A stretch of DNA of 64,000 bases from an uncultured Aquimarina sp. (GTDB lineage Bacteria; Bacteroidota; Bacteroidia; Flavobacteriales; Flavobacteriaceae), in contig CANMTP010000009.1 of assembly GCA_947500845.1 (NCBI GenBank), forward strand, positions 62,001-126,000, in the 5' to 3' direction. The translations under genes were made by a program, and so were the position numbers. Under the pieces are notes generated by a model, which worked only from the letters and a program-made list of their open reading frames with translations, ran no database searches and was not told the origin of the DNA. Every line of letters starts with the position of its first letter. Position 1 is the stretch's first letter. Shown piece by piece: positions 9,301-16,800 of the stretch.

Positions 9301-10663
9301 AAAGCTTACCAAAAGTGAATACCAAAGTGACAAAGACAAAACGATTACGGGTTCTTTGAGTGTAGGCGAAGATTTTGAAGAAATCATAAAGAAACATAAC
9401 ATGCTCAGAAAGACGGCAAAGACATTTAAACTAAAAAGTATGCTTTACCTTCCCCTGCAATTGACTGCCCCTGGTAGCTTTGACCTCACATTTTTCAGCC
9501 CACATGAAAACGGATACTCACCTCAGGACGAAGATTTACTGAATGCGATTAAGCCATCGCTAGAGTTGGCTTTGGAGCGCCTTATGGCATTTGAAGAGAT
9601 AGAACACCTCAATAAGCAATTAAAACTTGAAAAGGAATATCTGGAAGAAGAGGTAGCTGAAACCTTCAACTTTGGTGACATCATTGGAGAAAGTGATGCC
9701 ATGCAAAAGGTGTATCAGCAAATTGAAGAAGTAGCCGGAATGGATACCACTGTTTTCATACAGGGAGAAACTGGTACGGGCAAAGAACTCGTCGCTCGGG
9801 CCATTCATAAGAACTCGCCCAGAAAAGACAATATTCTGGTCAAGGTCAACTGTGCTGCGATACCTAAAGAGTTGGTAGAGAGTGAACTTTTCGGTCATGA
9901 GAAAGGGGCTTTTACAGGAGCACTTAAAGCGAGGGTCGGTAAGTTTGAACTCGCCCATAAGGGCACCATCTTTTTAGATGAAGTCGGTGAGCTGCCCCTA
10001 GATTTGCAAGCTAAATTACTAAGGGTACTGCAAGAAAAAGAAGTAGAACGACTTGGGGGCAATAAACCCCTTAAGATAGACTTTAGGTTGATTGCAGCTA
10101 CCAATAGAGACCTACAGCAAGCGGTAGCGGACGGCGATTTCAGAACCGACCTGTTTTACAGATTGTTCATCTACCCCATACAGCTACCACCTCTTAAACA
10201 ACGCGGAACCGATGTTATTGCCATTGCCGAACATTTTGCCCGTACCTCGGCAAAGAGGTCAGGCCTGAACTACCATGGTTTTACCGATGCCGCTAAAGAG
10301 CGCATGTTAAGTTACCCATGGCCCGGCAATGTACGTGAATTGGAAAATGTGTTACAGCAAGAACTGGTAAAAAACAAAAAAACGGCCTTGGAATTACTGA
10401 CCATTTCTGCGGCTTCGCCCTTTACGGTACTAAAAGACAGCGATTATGAAAAACATCTGGTGGATGTGTTGGAGCTTCCCGATGATTTTACCCTTAGCGA
10501 CATTGACGAAAAAAAGTTGGAATTCGAACGACAACTGCTGCTTAAAGTATTGGAGCAAACCAAATGGAGGGTTAGTGGTCGACACGGTGCAGCAGCATTA
10601 TTGGATGTAAAGGCCGTAACCTTGGAATACCGTATGAGAAAACTGGGTATCAACAGAACTTAG
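6335..10663 (+). CDS. Giant multi-GAF sigma-54-dependent transcriptional activator
   Basis: 1442 residues from the ATG at 6335 (a TTG at 6326 is in frame but less likely). The first 1,095 residues hold about six GAF-type sensor domains, roughly 20-195, 205-365, 385-545, 560-735, 745-910 and 930-1095, separated by short EEKQ-rich helices. A coiled-coil linker leads to an AAA+ sigma-54 interaction domain with Walker A GETGTGKE (about 1144), the sigma-54 contact loop GAFTGA (about 1191), Walker B IFLDEVGEL, and ends in a Fis-type HTH (VSGRHGAAALL…YRMRKLGI). It would bind upstream of -24/-12 promoters and remodel RpoN holoenzyme. Usual family members have one or two GAF domains, so this one is unusually long. 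Ligands and targets are unknown; no -24/-12 promoter was recognised nearby. Confidence 0.9.
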   Translation: MLATDKEIIRQLKEEKQFKETLLGISEAVAQIQDRKELLKTILDGVKPIFGFYDVGLFVFDGKGNISDWATVMPEISESEVNRKIHQSGIEKVSFRDSALEAIYKQVNERPIIFPYSEEFFKRFPDDYQWDTLKELGYQESLFSKLTTGGKTLGMLSFNSTEPGFFQESQFPLFQAIADQLAVAVSNVLANEALIEEKQLTEKLLGISEALVNVSQRDQLFHIITEKIGKLLPMDDLAIIILNEDKTQWKDISIERNFAKTNETTELLAKKGFNQWQPLDSLVKRLLVSTEIMTIEDYRGHNDFPSDFLDMLENEGLIEFMHTPLKMADEPFGALVFDVKVHGTYSEKDFPLFQAIAHQLAVAVSNVLANERLVEEKQLTEKLLGISEALVNVSQRNQLFHIITEKIGQLLPMDDLAIVILNEDKTQWKDISIERELIPEKIHGKLVTAGFDSWLDNNSLVEKLISTTEIMTIDDYRAYKDFPVAFLNILEEDGLLEYMHTPLRIGNEAFGSLIFDSKETGTYTEKDFPLFQAIADQLAVAVSNVLANEALIEEKQFKETLLIISEAVASIKDRKELFEVIFERIKPIFNFYDIGLFVLNDSEKKLYDWSVRYGLTLDSEGTEAMTEDAESYAELDVSEGSFLEWVLTTGETGCYVINLSERAQTFPIFEQTKLILDYGYQDCLISLLKNQGKTIGFLCLNSLEKDFFLKEQFPLFQAIADQLAVAVSNVLANEALITEKKKTEDLLAVTESIANITSGPELIRAIFKKLHRVFPFDEIGLFHLDFENERERDLTVYNDYNLGSPDTKHNANGLLEWMPIRQCTTYLSESLIIEGTEIYEQLHHPPFKDPKNRIFKQIIAGPLKQGDQIIGMLCFWSKKENAFNGQQSLFKSISDQVGVALSNIIANENIEQREREKALQLQLTSALDTHTGWHQNFKQLIEPMQRHLDATLVIVTLRPDNGQTHDIALQRIAANEYRYWQMNEFNDFIKLTKSEYQSDKDKTITGSLSVGEDFEEIIKKHNMLRKTAKTFKLKSMLYLPLQLTAPGSFDLTFFSPHENGYSPQDEDLLNAIKPSLELALERLMAFEEIEHLNKQLKLEKEYLEEEVAETFNFGDIIGESDAMQKVYQQIEEVAGMDTTVFIQGETGTGKELVARAIHKNSPRKDNILVKVNCAAIPKELVESELFGHEKGAFTGALKARVGKFELAHKGTIFLDEVGELPLDLQAKLLRVLQEKEVERLGGNKPLKIDFRLIAATNRDLQQAVADGDFRTDLFYRLFIYPIQLPPLKQRGTDVIAIAEHFARTSAKRSGLNYHGFTDAAKERMLSYPWPGNVRELENVLQQELVKNKKTALELLTISAASPFTVLKDSDYEKHLVDVLELPDDFTLSDIDEKKLEFERQLLLKVLEQTKWRVSGRHGAAALLDVKAVTLEYRMRKLGINRT
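6845..8545 (+). repeat. Four near-identical 75-180 bp DNA repeats inside the GAF array
   Basis: The stretch beginning TTCCCCCTCTTCCAGGCCAT recurs at 6845, 7382, 7916 and 8471 (spacing 537, 534 and 555 bp). Each encodes the end of a GAF domain (FPLFQAIADQLAVAVSNVLA) and the following EEKQ helix; the first two copies extend into the next domain's start. Identity is high at synonymous sites too, while the centres of the GAF domains differ strongly. This is the mark of recent internal duplication or gene conversion of domain borders, and could allow the array to gain or lose domains by recombination. Confidence 0.85.
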
Positions 10664-10820
10664 AATATTTCCCTTCTTAAAAACGCTGCGGTAAGCCTTC
10701 GAAACTGCATACACACCTTTATACCAATACCATCTTTTTAGAAAAGCGCAGTAGATACCCTGCGAATATCCTGATTTCCTACCCCACATTTTTTACCACA
10801 TACAGTATTTTCTAGAAAAG

Positions 10821-10876
10821 TACCATCCTTGGTTTGATTTCTACCAAGTAAAAGGTAAGGTAGCACAGTAATTTTG
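10821..10876 (+). promoter_or_regulatory. Regulon promoter 1 (VOC to AraC operon)
   Basis: TACCA at 10821 and 10842 (21 bp apart), then a TAATTTTG -7 box at 10869, 27 bp after the second TACCA. The same exact geometry is found at five other promoters in the window. It precedes the 34-residue ORF at 10893 and the long operon ending in the AraC gene at 15415, so it would make that regulator autoregulated. The rest of the 10664-11004 gap shows no other gene and no clear terminator for the sigma-54 activator. Confidence 0.75.
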
Positions 10877-10892
10877 TTCAAAACTTAAAACA

Positions 10893-10997
10893 ATGGTACA
10901 AACACATTCAAATTGCGAATCACTCTCTTGGATAGATTGTCTCAATGGAGACAACCAACAGAATGGATATGAAAATCTAAAAATAATAGTACAATAA
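10893..10997 (+). CDS. Small ORF, 34 residues, first in operon
   Basis: ATG at 10893 to TAA at 10995-10997; the product starts MVQTHSNCESLSW and is polar with two Cys (8 and 16), no signal or membrane segment. Its start codon lies 17 bp after the -7 box at 10869, and it ends 7 bp before the VOC gene at 11005. The HSNCES start recalls the NSNCES start of the small protein at 28091, which also follows a copy of this promoter. It could be a leader peptide, a translational coupling device or a chance ORF. Confidence 0.4.
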   Translation: MVQTHSNCESLSWIDCLNGDNQQNGYENLKIIVQ

Positions 10998-11004
10998 CAG
11001 CACG

Positions 11005-11487
11005 ATGAGAGTCATCATAACTCAATTTTTAATTCTTCTTACAATGGCAGTAAACGCCCAAGAACTCACATTTACACCACAGCAATTGGTGGTGATGGTG
11101 CCCGATGTAGATGTCACCGCAGACTGGTATGTTACCAAGCTTGACTTCACTTTGGGAAAAGCATTTGATGTACCTGAAAAAGGACTTAACGGCAGACTTG
11201 TTCGTAAAGATGATTTTGAAATTATGTTTATGAAATCAAAGCAGATGCAACCACTACCTGAATATCGAAAAACTTCTTTTGAAGATTTGGCCGTTGCAGG
11301 CGTGAAGCGTATAGCATTTAAGGTGAACGACCTAAAAGTTTTTGCCGAAGAACTTAAAAAGCGGGATGTCACTTTTGATGTGCCTGTGGTCTTGTTTGAA
11401 GACAAAAAAACAGGCGTCAAATTCCTCTGGTGCATCATTAAGGACAACAACGAGAACCTAATAGAATTTATGGAAATTTTAAACTAA
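11005..11487 (+). CDS. Exported VOC (glyoxalase-like) protein
   Basis: 160 residues with an N-terminal hydrophobic segment ending in NAQ, suggesting export, followed by one vicinal-oxygen-chelate domain: a beta-strand VMVPDVDVTADWY at the start, a central DFEIMFM strand, and a second betaalphabetabetabeta half ending in NLIEFME. VOC proteins include glyoxalase, extradiol dioxygenases and drug-binding resistance proteins; the typical Glu near the end (LIEFME) is present, but the metal ligand set is incomplete, so a binding role is possible. First larger gene of the operon under regulon promoter 1. Confidence 0.8.
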   Translation: MRVIITQFLILLTMAVNAQELTFTPQQLVVMVPDVDVTADWYVTKLDFTLGKAFDVPEKGLNGRLVRKDDFEIMFMKSKQMQPLPEYRKTSFEDLAVAGVKRIAFKVNDLKVFAEELKKRDVTFDVPVVLFEDKKTGVKFLWCIIKDNNENLIEFMEILN

Positions 11488-11493
11488 GAAAAA

Positions 11494-12045
11494 ATGAAAT
11501 CGAAGATTCACGAATACCAAAACAAATATGTAGCAATGAGTAAAAGAATAAAAACAGCGACGTACAGCGTCATCGTAGTATTGGTTTTTGCAGTAGCATT
11601 ATCAAGTTTTTCCCTCAAGGAAAATAACAACAAAGATGTCATAGCCTTGATTACAAAAAAAGTACAGGACTATAAATTATGGAGTGTGGATGCCAAACCC
11701 TACAAACTCTCTAAAATAGACCATATCTATAGTAAAGATGAAGAATTGTTGGCCTACGACCTGATGTCACCTGAAACTACGGTTATAAAAGGGTGGACAG
11801 ATTATGAAAAAGTCTGGAGCAAGGCAATGCAACAATTTGATAGTTGGGAAGTAAAGACCATTGACGGATTGGAAGTCAAGGCCACGGATAATCTGGCCAC
11901 AAGTACATTTACCTTTTCAGGCGAAGGCACATTAGTGTCCGGTGAACCCATCAAGGGAGAATGGCACGTAACGCTTATTTGGAAGGAGAAACCCGATGGT
12001 TGGAAAATTGTTCACGAGCATATTTCCGGACCAGTTAGAAGATAA
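11494..12045 (+). CDS. SnoaL/NTF2-like protein with signal anchor
   Basis: 183 residues. Residues about 20-40 form a hydrophobic export or anchor segment; a second ATG at 11536 (MSKRIKTATYSV) would give a shorter N-terminus with the signal nearer the start. The rest matches the SnoaL-like (NTF2 fold) proteins of the DUF4440 kind: an alpha-helical start, YEKVWSKAMQQF, and strands ending WHVTLIWKEKPDGWKIVHEH. Such proteins bind small hydrophobic molecules or act as cyclases or isomerases. Operon member, 6 bp after the VOC gene. Substrate unknown. Confidence 0.75.
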   Translation: MKSKIHEYQNKYVAMSKRIKTATYSVIVVLVFAVALSSFSLKENNNKDVIALITKKVQDYKLWSVDAKPYKLSKIDHIYSKDEELLAYDLMSPETTVIKGWTDYEKVWSKAMQQFDSWEVKTIDGLEVKATDNLATSTFTFSGEGTLVSGEPIKGEWHVTLIWKEKPDGWKIVHEHISGPVRR

Positions 12046-12055
12046 ATAAAACACT

Positions 12056-12571
12056 ATGGCAACCCTAAAACCCGGAGAAAAATTTCCTCAAATTTCTTTG
12101 CCTACCGTAGAACAGGGACATTGGTTCTTGGACCAGGTAGCAATTGAGAACTTTTTGATAATCGTGGCATATAGAGGAAAACATTGCCCGATTTGCAGAC
12201 GCTATTTACAAGGTCTGAATCAAATGATAAATGAATTCACGGAACGTAATATTGAAGTATTGATAGTGAGTTCCAATGACGAAGAACTGGCAAGACAAAC
12301 CTTTGATGAGTGGCAAATTGATAACCTGAATGTGGCTTATGGCCTTTCTATTGAAACGGCAAGGTCTCTGGGTCTGTTCATTTCAAGTGGCATATCGGAT
12401 AGTGAACCAGACTATTTTAGCGAACCAGGCATATTCATAATCGATAAAGACCACCGTTTATACGCCTCGTCCATACAGACGATGCCATTTGCCAGACCGT
12501 CTTTTAAGGAAATACTTACGGCAATCGACTATGCCATTAACACCAATTACCCAGCACGCGGCGAAGCCTAA
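12056..12571 (+). CDS. Redoxin (AhpC/TSA-like thiol peroxidase)
   Basis: 171 residues with a thioredoxin fold: …IVAYRGKHCPICRRYL at about 40-55, helix, then VLIVSSNDEELARQTFDEW and the FIIDKDHRLYASS strand pair. The active site is CPIC, two Cys spaced as in thioredoxins, where typical peroxiredoxins have TxxC. It may therefore be a peroxiredoxin-like protein with an adjacent resolving Cys, or a thiol-disulfide exchange protein. No signal peptide. Sits in the stress operon, consistent with defence against peroxides or electrophiles. Confidence 0.8.
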   Translation: MATLKPGEKFPQISLPTVEQGHWFLDQVAIENFLIIVAYRGKHCPICRRYLQGLNQMINEFTERNIEVLIVSSNDEELARQTFDEWQIDNLNVAYGLSIETARSLGLFISSGISDSEPDYFSEPGIFIIDKDHRLYASSIQTMPFARPSFKEILTAIDYAINTNYPARGEA

Positions 12572-12582
12572 AAACGAAACGT

Positions 12583-13596
12583 ATGAAAGCATATCAAATT
12601 AATACAATTGACGGTAAGCGAGCTTTGAGTCAGGTCACTTTAGAAAAACCGGTACCAAAAGACAATGAGGTTTTGGTAAATATAAAGGCGGTCTCACTCA
12701 ACTATAGGGATTTAGGTATCACTAGCGGAAGCATCTCATATCCTGGAGAAAAGTTACCCATGATTCCCCTTTGCGATGGCGCAGGAGAAATTGTAGAAAT
12801 AGGAAAAGCGGTAAGCAATTTTAAAGTGGGCGACCGTGTAACTGCCAATTTTTTCCCGGAATGGACTTTTGGAGGATTCACCGCCAAAGAAAGTTACAGG
12901 TCTTTGGGAGGCAATATGGATGGAATGTTAGCCGAATATGTGGCCCTACCTGCAGAGGCCTGGGTAAAAATAAATAACAACCACAGTTTTATTGAAGCAG
13001 CGACCTTGCCCTGCGCTGGGGTGACGGCTTATCAGGCGCTATTTGAGCGTGGTAATTTGTTGCAGGGCCAGACCGTACTTTGCCTCGGCACAGGAGGTGT
13101 TTCCATATTTGCCTTGCAAATGGCCAAAAAAGCAGGTGCAACGGTCATCATCACATCGAGTAGCGATGAAAAACTTCAGAAGGCGAAAGCCTTGGGTGCC
13201 GACCACTTGATTAATTATAAAAACAACCCAGAATGGTATAAGGAAGTAAAAAAATATACCAACGACCTCGGTGTTGACCATATCATCGAAGTTGGTGGCC
13301 AAGGTACTTTGAGCCAATCCCTAAGGGCGGTAAAGCCTGGTGGCAAGATTCATCTTATCGGAGTGTTGGCAGAGCAACAGCATACACCGCAGCTCGTTCA
13401 AGCTACGATGAAGGCCATTGATATTCACGGAATATATGTTGGGAGCAGTTATATGTTCAGCCAACTCAATATATTTCTTCAAGGAAACGACATCCATCCT
13501 ATAATCCATAAGACGTTTCGCTTTGAAAATGTAAAGGAAGCGTACCAAATGATGCAAGACGGCAGACATTTCGGAAAAATTGCCATAGAACTATAA
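12583..13596 (+). CDS. Zinc-free-like MDR alcohol dehydrogenase / quinone reductase
   Basis: 337 residues. GroES-like N-terminal domain with the family signature around SLNYRDLGI and the GDGAGE/GDRV loops, then a Rossmann domain with LGTGGVSIFALQMAKKAGATVIITSSS. The typical Cys/His zinc ligands are mostly replaced (CDGAG where GHE would be; no four-Cys structural loop), which points to the quinone oxidoreductase or zeta-crystallin side of the family, reducing quinones or enones with NADPH. It lies between a redoxin and a USP in the operon, again suggesting electrophile detoxification. Confidence 0.85.
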   Translation: MKAYQINTIDGKRALSQVTLEKPVPKDNEVLVNIKAVSLNYRDLGITSGSISYPGEKLPMIPLCDGAGEIVEIGKAVSNFKVGDRVTANFFPEWTFGGFTAKESYRSLGGNMDGMLAEYVALPAEAWVKINNNHSFIEAATLPCAGVTAYQALFERGNLLQGQTVLCLGTGGVSIFALQMAKKAGATVIITSSSDEKLQKAKALGADHLINYKNNPEWYKEVKKYTNDLGVDHIIEVGGQGTLSQSLRAVKPGGKIHLIGVLAEQQHTPQLVQATMKAIDIHGIYVGSSYMFSQLNIFLQGNDIHPIIHKTFRFENVKEAYQMMQDGRHFGKIAIEL

Positions 13597-13606
13597 AACA
13601 GACGTT

Positions 13607-14419
13607 ATGAAATCCATCCTCGTACCCATCGATATATCTTACTTGAGCAAATGTTCATTGGAAATGGCATTGCAATTAAGTGAGCTTTCAGGGGCAGAAC
13701 TGGAAATAATTGCTATAGTAAAAGATAAAGAGCTCGTTGAAGACCACAACACCCTGAAACAGATAGAGGCTGTGGTTGTCAATGAAAAAACATCGCGTGC
13801 CAAACATCGGGTCGACGAGCTTCGGCAATTTCACGAGGAATTGGATATAGATATCAAAGTTCTCTTCGGGGAACCGGTAGAGGTACTTTCGCAAGAAGCG
13901 GAGAGAACAAATGCCGACCTTATTGTGATGGGCGGAGACCGATTCTCTGATGCAAACACAAATGCCAAAGAACTGCTTCATAATAGTAACACCCCCATAT
14001 TGATTTTAAAGTGCCGGTTGGACCAGCTCGAAAAATTTAAGGATATTGTGCTTTTGGCAGATGAAAAACCATTTTCGGAAGTCTTTGTAAAGGCCTTCAT
14101 CGAATTCACAAGCCTCTTCCCAGAGATGACGGTGCATATCGCATACCAAGACCAAATGAATTTTGAATTGGTCGAAGCAAATGAAGAAGCCATTAAAAAG
14201 GGCTTTTCAGAACAACCAAACTTGAAAGATGTCACGTCTGTTTTTATAGACGGAAACCAGCCCATCCAAAGCATTTATAATTACAGTAAAAAATTTGGTT
14301 CGGTATTTATCGCAACCCATATCGGAGAGCTTGGTTTTTGGGGCCGGCTTTTTTCAAACGATAAAGAGGCAGCATTGATTATGAACTCTGAATATCCAAT
14401 TTGGACCTTTAAAAACTAA
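13607..14419 (+). CDS. Tandem universal stress protein
   Basis: 270 residues with a clear N-terminal UspA domain (SILVPIDISYLSKCSLEMAL…) ending in DLIVMGGDRFSD and NSNTPILIL, followed by a second, more divergent UspA-like half (KDIVLLADEKPFS…SVFIATHIG). The first half's G-2x-G-9x-G(S/T) ATP-binding signature is only partly kept. Two-domain USPs are common in Bacteroidota and respond to starvation, redox or membrane stress. It is 10 bp after the MDR gene and 11 bp before the bestrophin-like gene, inside one operon. Confidence 0.85.
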   Translation: MKSILVPIDISYLSKCSLEMALQLSELSGAELEIIAIVKDKELVEDHNTLKQIEAVVVNEKTSRAKHRVDELRQFHEELDIDIKVLFGEPVEVLSQEAERTNADLIVMGGDRFSDANTNAKELLHNSNTPILILKCRLDQLEKFKDIVLLADEKPFSEVFVKAFIEFTSLFPEMTVHIAYQDQMNFELVEANEEAIKKGFSEQPNLKDVTSVFIDGNQPIQSIYNYSKKFGSVFIATHIGELGFWGRLFSNDKEAALIMNSEYPIWTFKN

Positions 14420-14430
14420 TACTAAAAAAT

Positions 14431-15390
14431 ATGATAACCCGTAAAAATCTTGACCCCAAACTCATTATCTTCTATAGTTGGAAGAGCCTACTGTACTTTT
14501 TATTTATAGCAATAACCGTATATGTTCTCGACCAGTTCAGTTCGCTAAAAATGTCTCTTGAGATACCTTTTTATACGATAGCAGCTTTCAGTACAGCTTT
14601 ATCCATATTTCTCGGTTTCAACAATAACCAGGCCTATGACCGCTGGTGGGAAGCCAGAAAAATATGGGGTCTCGCCGTAAATTACAGTAGGGCTTGGGCA
14701 CGACAGGTGACCACGTTGATTACGAGTGACGACCCCTCTGAGGCCAAAGAACTAAAAGCCTTTCAAGAACGCTTGGTATACAGGCACGCTGCATTTGTAC
14801 ACGCACTACGGGTATTTTTGAGAAAAAAGCACGATTATGCCCCAGACATTGCAGAATATAAAGAAGCAGAAAATGACTATGTAAGTACAAAGCCATTGCT
14901 GGGTGAGCACGAATTCAAAGTATTCTGCCAAATGGACAATCCGCCCAATTACTTGAACCAACTTCAGGGAGAAGATTTAAAAAGAGCTGCAAAAAAAGGA
15001 TGGCTCACCGAATACCGTCACGTACAGATGGACCAAACCCTGGTAGAGTTCAACAACATTCAAGGGCGTGCGGAGCGTATCAAAAACACCCCGATGCCCA
15101 GACCCTATACCTACTTCTCTACGCTATTTGTTTTTATCCACGCAACCTTGTTACCTTTCGCATTTGTAAGTGAACTGGGTTGGGTAATGATTCCCGTATC
15201 CTTTATTATTTCATTTGTATTTCTCTGTCTGGACAGAATTGGGGAACGCACCGAAGACCCTTTTGAGAACAGAATAGACGATACACCTATGACCGCATTG
15301 AGCGAAACTATAGAACGAAATGTAAGGGAAATGTATGGAGAGCGTACCTTCCCAGAAAAAACAGAGTGGACAGAAGGCTATGTCTTTTAG
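14431..15390 (+). CDS. Bestrophin-like (UPF0187/YneE) membrane channel
   Basis: 319 residues with the bestrophin-family layout: membrane helices at about 18-36 and 48-66, the hallmark FNNNQAYDRWWEARKIWG just after helix 2, a long cytosolic helical region, and a second pair of hydrophobic helices at about 225-270 followed by the DPFENRIDDTPM motif. Bacterial bestrophins form pentameric anion or cation channels in the inner membrane. Placement between USP and AraC genes suggests ion or pH adjustment as part of the same stress response; this is inference. Confidence 0.88.
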   Translation: MITRKNLDPKLIIFYSWKSLLYFLFIAITVYVLDQFSSLKMSLEIPFYTIAAFSTALSIFLGFNNNQAYDRWWEARKIWGLAVNYSRAWARQVTTLITSDDPSEAKELKAFQERLVYRHAAFVHALRVFLRKKHDYAPDIAEYKEAENDYVSTKPLLGEHEFKVFCQMDNPPNYLNQLQGEDLKRAAKKGWLTEYRHVQMDQTLVEFNNIQGRAERIKNTPMPRPYTYFSTLFVFIHATLLPFAFVSELGWVMIPVSFIISFVFLCLDRIGERTEDPFENRIDDTPMTALSETIERNVREMYGERTFPEKTEWTEGYVF

Positions 15391-15414
15391 TACATTAAAA
15401 CCGTTTATCAAATT

Positions 15415-16314
15415 ATGAGTAAAGACATTGTAGTATTTAAAGACATTCCTGCTTTATTGCAAGGGCTAAAAACCCTTCAACCAAAGAACAAAAATTTTCA
15501 TATCCACCGTTTTGAGGATACCCCAGAGACACAGGTAAATGAAACGGCAATTTTTAGAAGCAACACCTATGCATTAATTTTGATGCTCGAGGGCGAGGCA
15601 GATTATAAAATAGGCTTGCACGAATATCATATGTGCCCAGGGTCACTCTACTTTCTTGGGCCACGTCACTTAAGACACTACAAACGTGACAATAATAATT
15701 GGAAGGGATTCGTATGCCTGTTTACAGATGAGTTCACAACAAGCACCAATTTACCTAACCACTTTAATGATTATGCGTTCTATAGTCTGCGAGGCAAGCA
15801 AAAATTCCAGTTAGAAAATGAAGAACTGAATACGTTTAAAAACCAGATGACCCATCTGTATGAAATGTATGAGACCAATGAGATGGAAAATTGTTGGCAT
15901 TATCTTCACATCATTTTAAATAATGCCGAAAAACTGCATCGACTTCGTTATGAACAACAGGAAGAAAAACCAGAGGACGAATTGGTTATAAATTTCAACA
16001 GAGTATTGGAACAACATTTTTATGACCTGGTCACCAATAAGGCTGAATCTCTTTATTCGGTTCAAGACTTTGCCGATAAACTATTTGTACATCCCAATTA
16101 CCTAAGCGCTACCCTAAAGAAAAGTACGGGCCTCACCGCTGGGAAACTAATAAAAAATAGAACGGTATTGGAAGCAAAGTCAATGTTGCAGTCTACAGAT
16201 ATGACCATATCCGAAATAGCCTATACATTAAAATTCAACGATACCAGTTATTTTACAAAATTCTTCAAAGGAGCAACAGGTCAGACCCCTACGCAGTTCA
16301 AGGAAGTCAAGTGA
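15415..16314 (+). CDS. AraC-family regulator, candidate master of the TACCA regulon
   Basis: 299 residues. The N-terminus is a cupin-type sensor (FRSNTYALILMLEGEADYKIG… residues 45-110). The C-terminal AraC/XylS HTH pair spans about 200-295, with DFADKLFVHPNYLSATLKKS in the first helix-turn-helix and SEIAYTLKFNDTSYFTKFFK in the second. It is last in the operon driven by the promoter at 10821 and lies directly before another copy at 16347. AraC proteins bind direct repeats about 21 bp apart, exactly the arrangement seen at six promoters here, so it is the best candidate for their activator, in an autoregulated circuit. That assignment is by position and family, not by direct evidence. Confidence 0.9.
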   Translation: MSKDIVVFKDIPALLQGLKTLQPKNKNFHIHRFEDTPETQVNETAIFRSNTYALILMLEGEADYKIGLHEYHMCPGSLYFLGPRHLRHYKRDNNNWKGFVCLFTDEFTTSTNLPNHFNDYAFYSLRGKQKFQLENEELNTFKNQMTHLYEMYETNEMENCWHYLHIILNNAEKLHRLRYEQQEEKPEDELVINFNRVLEQHFYDLVTNKAESLYSVQDFADKLFVHPNYLSATLKKSTGLTAGKLIKNRTVLEAKSMLQSTDMTISEIAYTLKFNDTSYFTKFFKGATGQTPTQFKEVK

Positions 16315-16346
16315 CCTATAAATCGCGGTTGCTGTTAAAAGAATAC

Positions 16347-16402
16347 TACCCGTATCACTTTGTTTTCTACCAGACCAAATCACGTTGTCGCCCGTATCTT
16401 TG
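16347..16402 (+). promoter_or_regulatory. Regulon promoter 2 (twin small peptides)
   Basis: TACCC at 16347, TACCA at 16368 (21 bp apart), TATCTTTG -7 box at 16395 (27 bp after the second half-site). It precedes the two 26-residue peptide genes, which are followed by a strong terminator at 16663, so the transcript would be a short one of about 280 nt. Confidence 0.75.
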
Positions 16403-16444
16403 TGGTGTAATTAAAAAGGAAGTATAATTTTAAAACACAATATT

Positions 16445-16525
16445 ATGACAACGAGATATTTTCGACATTTTCACAGAAGAGTTGAAGACCCACAGATTTC
16501 GGGAAACCTCAGAAATGAACAGTAG
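16445..16525 (+). CDS. 26-residue peptide, copy 1 of tandem pair
   Basis: ATG at 16445, TAG at 16523-16525. The product begins MTTRYFRHFHRRVEDPQIS and is strongly basic and aromatic with no signal peptide or membrane segment. It is preceded by GGAAGTATAATTTT, which recurs before copy 2. The two copies keep 17 of the first 19 residues while third codon positions differ (CGA/AGA, CAT/CAC, CAC/CAT, GTT/GTC, CAG/CAA), a sign of selection on the peptide. It sits alone between a regulon promoter and a terminator. Function unknown; a small regulatory, nucleic-acid-binding or metal-binding peptide is possible. Confidence 0.65.
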   Translation: MTTRYFRHFHRRVEDPQISGNLRNEQ

Positions 16526-16558
16526 AAAACGGAAGTATAATTTTTAAAACACACAGTA

Positions 16559-16639
16559 ATGACAACGAGATATTTTAGACACTTTCATAGAAAAGTCGAA
16601 AACCCACAAATTTCAAAAACACTCAATAATGATAATTAA
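16559..16639 (+). CDS. 26-residue peptide, copy 2 of tandem pair
   Basis: ATG at 16559, TAA at 16637-16639, starting MTTRYFRHFHRKVENPQIS and diverging at the C-terminus from copy 1. The duplication unit is about 114 bp and includes the leader GGAAGTATAATTTTT. Differences inside the conserved part are mostly synonymous or conservative (R/K, D/N), supporting real translation. It is followed 23 bp later by a rho-independent terminator. Confidence 0.65.
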   Translation: MTTRYFRHFHRKVENPQISKTLNNDN

Positions 16640-16662
16640 GTTTGGTTGTTTTTCATCATTAG

Positions 16663-16691
16663 AAGCCCTCGCCATTTGGCAGGGCTTTTTT
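16663..16691 (+). terminator. Terminator after the twin peptides
   Basis: Stem AAGCCCT…AGGGCTT with an inner CGCC/GGC pairing, followed by a run of T (TTTTT). Strong rho-independent shape that separates the peptide transcript from promoter 3. Confidence 0.85.
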
Positions 16692-16723
16692 GTTTTCCCT
16701 ATCTGAAGAGAAATATAAAAAAG

Positions 16724-16779
16724 TACCAGAACACATTGAATAACTACCAAGTCCTTTGAGCTATATGACGATACTTTTA
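16724..16779 (+). promoter_or_regulatory. Regulon promoter 3 (OYE gene)
   Basis: TACCA at 16724 and 16745 (21 bp apart), and a -7-like box TACTTTTA at 16772 (27 bp after the second half-site; last base deviates from TAnnTTTG). It is 21 bp upstream of the ATG of the ene-reductase gene. Confidence 0.7.
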
Positions 16780-16800
16780 CAGTCATAAAATATATCAAAA

